Assembly: GCA_903894655.1 (NCBI GenBank)
Contig: CAITQY010000019.1
Coordinates: 1-7,216, forward strand
DNA: 7,216 nt
Direction of reading: 5' to 3'
Origin: an uncultured Gemmatimonadota bacterium
GTDB taxonomy: Bacteria > Gemmatimonadota > Gemmatimonadetes > Gemmatimonadales > Gemmatimonadaceae
Both the position numbers and the translations under genes were made by a program. Positions 7,170 through 7,216 of the stretch are shown here, piece by piece. The notes under the pieces are model-generated. The model was given only the letters and a program-made list of their open reading frames with translations. It had not been told where the DNA came from and ran no database searches. The stretch's first letter is position 1. Each line of letters opens with the position of its first letter.

Positions 7170-7216
7170 CGAAATCCCCTCTGTTGAGAGTCTTCCGATG
7201 GGCACTGCACTGACGC
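7162..7216 (+). CDS. Possible start of a downstream gene, 3'-partial
   Basis: After the stop at 7135-7137, this frame is open to the window edge. Candidate starts are GTG at 7162, made by the last repeat junction (peptide VTREIPSVESLPMGTALT), and ATG at 7198 (MGTALT). The ATG has a purine stretch GAGAG at 7186-7190, seven bases upstream, which could act as a weak ribosome-binding site; the GTG has none. Only 18 codons or fewer are visible, so no family can be named and the frame may be chance. Its in-frame relation to a short ORF at 7093 is described in the findings. Confidence 0.3.
   Translation, partial: MTREIPSVESLPMGTALT

Overview
The window looks like chromosomal DNA from a GC-rich, diderm (outer-membrane) bacterium. 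The outer-membrane assignment rests on a TamB-type envelope protein. Base composition and protein style would fit Gemmatimonadota, but that is an impression and no marker gene here confirms it. Almost all of the sequence is coding on the + strand.

Layout: (1) Positions 1-3225 hold the 3' part of a long TamB/AsmA-like gene. Its frame is open to the left edge, so the N-terminus lies outside the window. (2) Positions 3226-3288 are a 63-bp gap with a weak possible -10 element and no visible terminator. (3) Positions 3289-7083 hold one complete gene for a 1264-residue soluble multi-sensor hybrid histidine kinase: three GAF domains, three PAS domains, a DHp-like helix, an HATPase domain and a C-terminal receiver. 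(4) Positions 7084-7216 are a short gap carrying a perfect 14-bp tandem repeat (3 full copies plus 6 bp), followed by an open frame that runs off the right edge and may be the start of the next gene.

Function: the TamB-like protein would span the periplasm as a long beta-groove and serve outer-membrane biogenesis or lipid transport. The kinase-like protein would be cytoplasmic and integrate small-molecule, redox or other signals through its GAF/PAS array. The two share orientation and a short gap, but nothing in the sequence proves that they work together.

The most notable observation is in the kinase. The H-box, normally HExxNP, reads NELNNPL, so the phosphoacceptor histidine is replaced by asparagine (N906). 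The following ExxN motif, all ATP-binding boxes and all receiver catalytic residues are intact. If the base call is right, this is a pseudo-histidine kinase or a dedicated phosphatase/ATP-gated switch rather than an ordinary autokinase. The second notable item is the 14-bp repeat. Each unit carries an in-frame stop, and removing the three units in silico fuses a short upstream ORF to the ORF that leaves the window.
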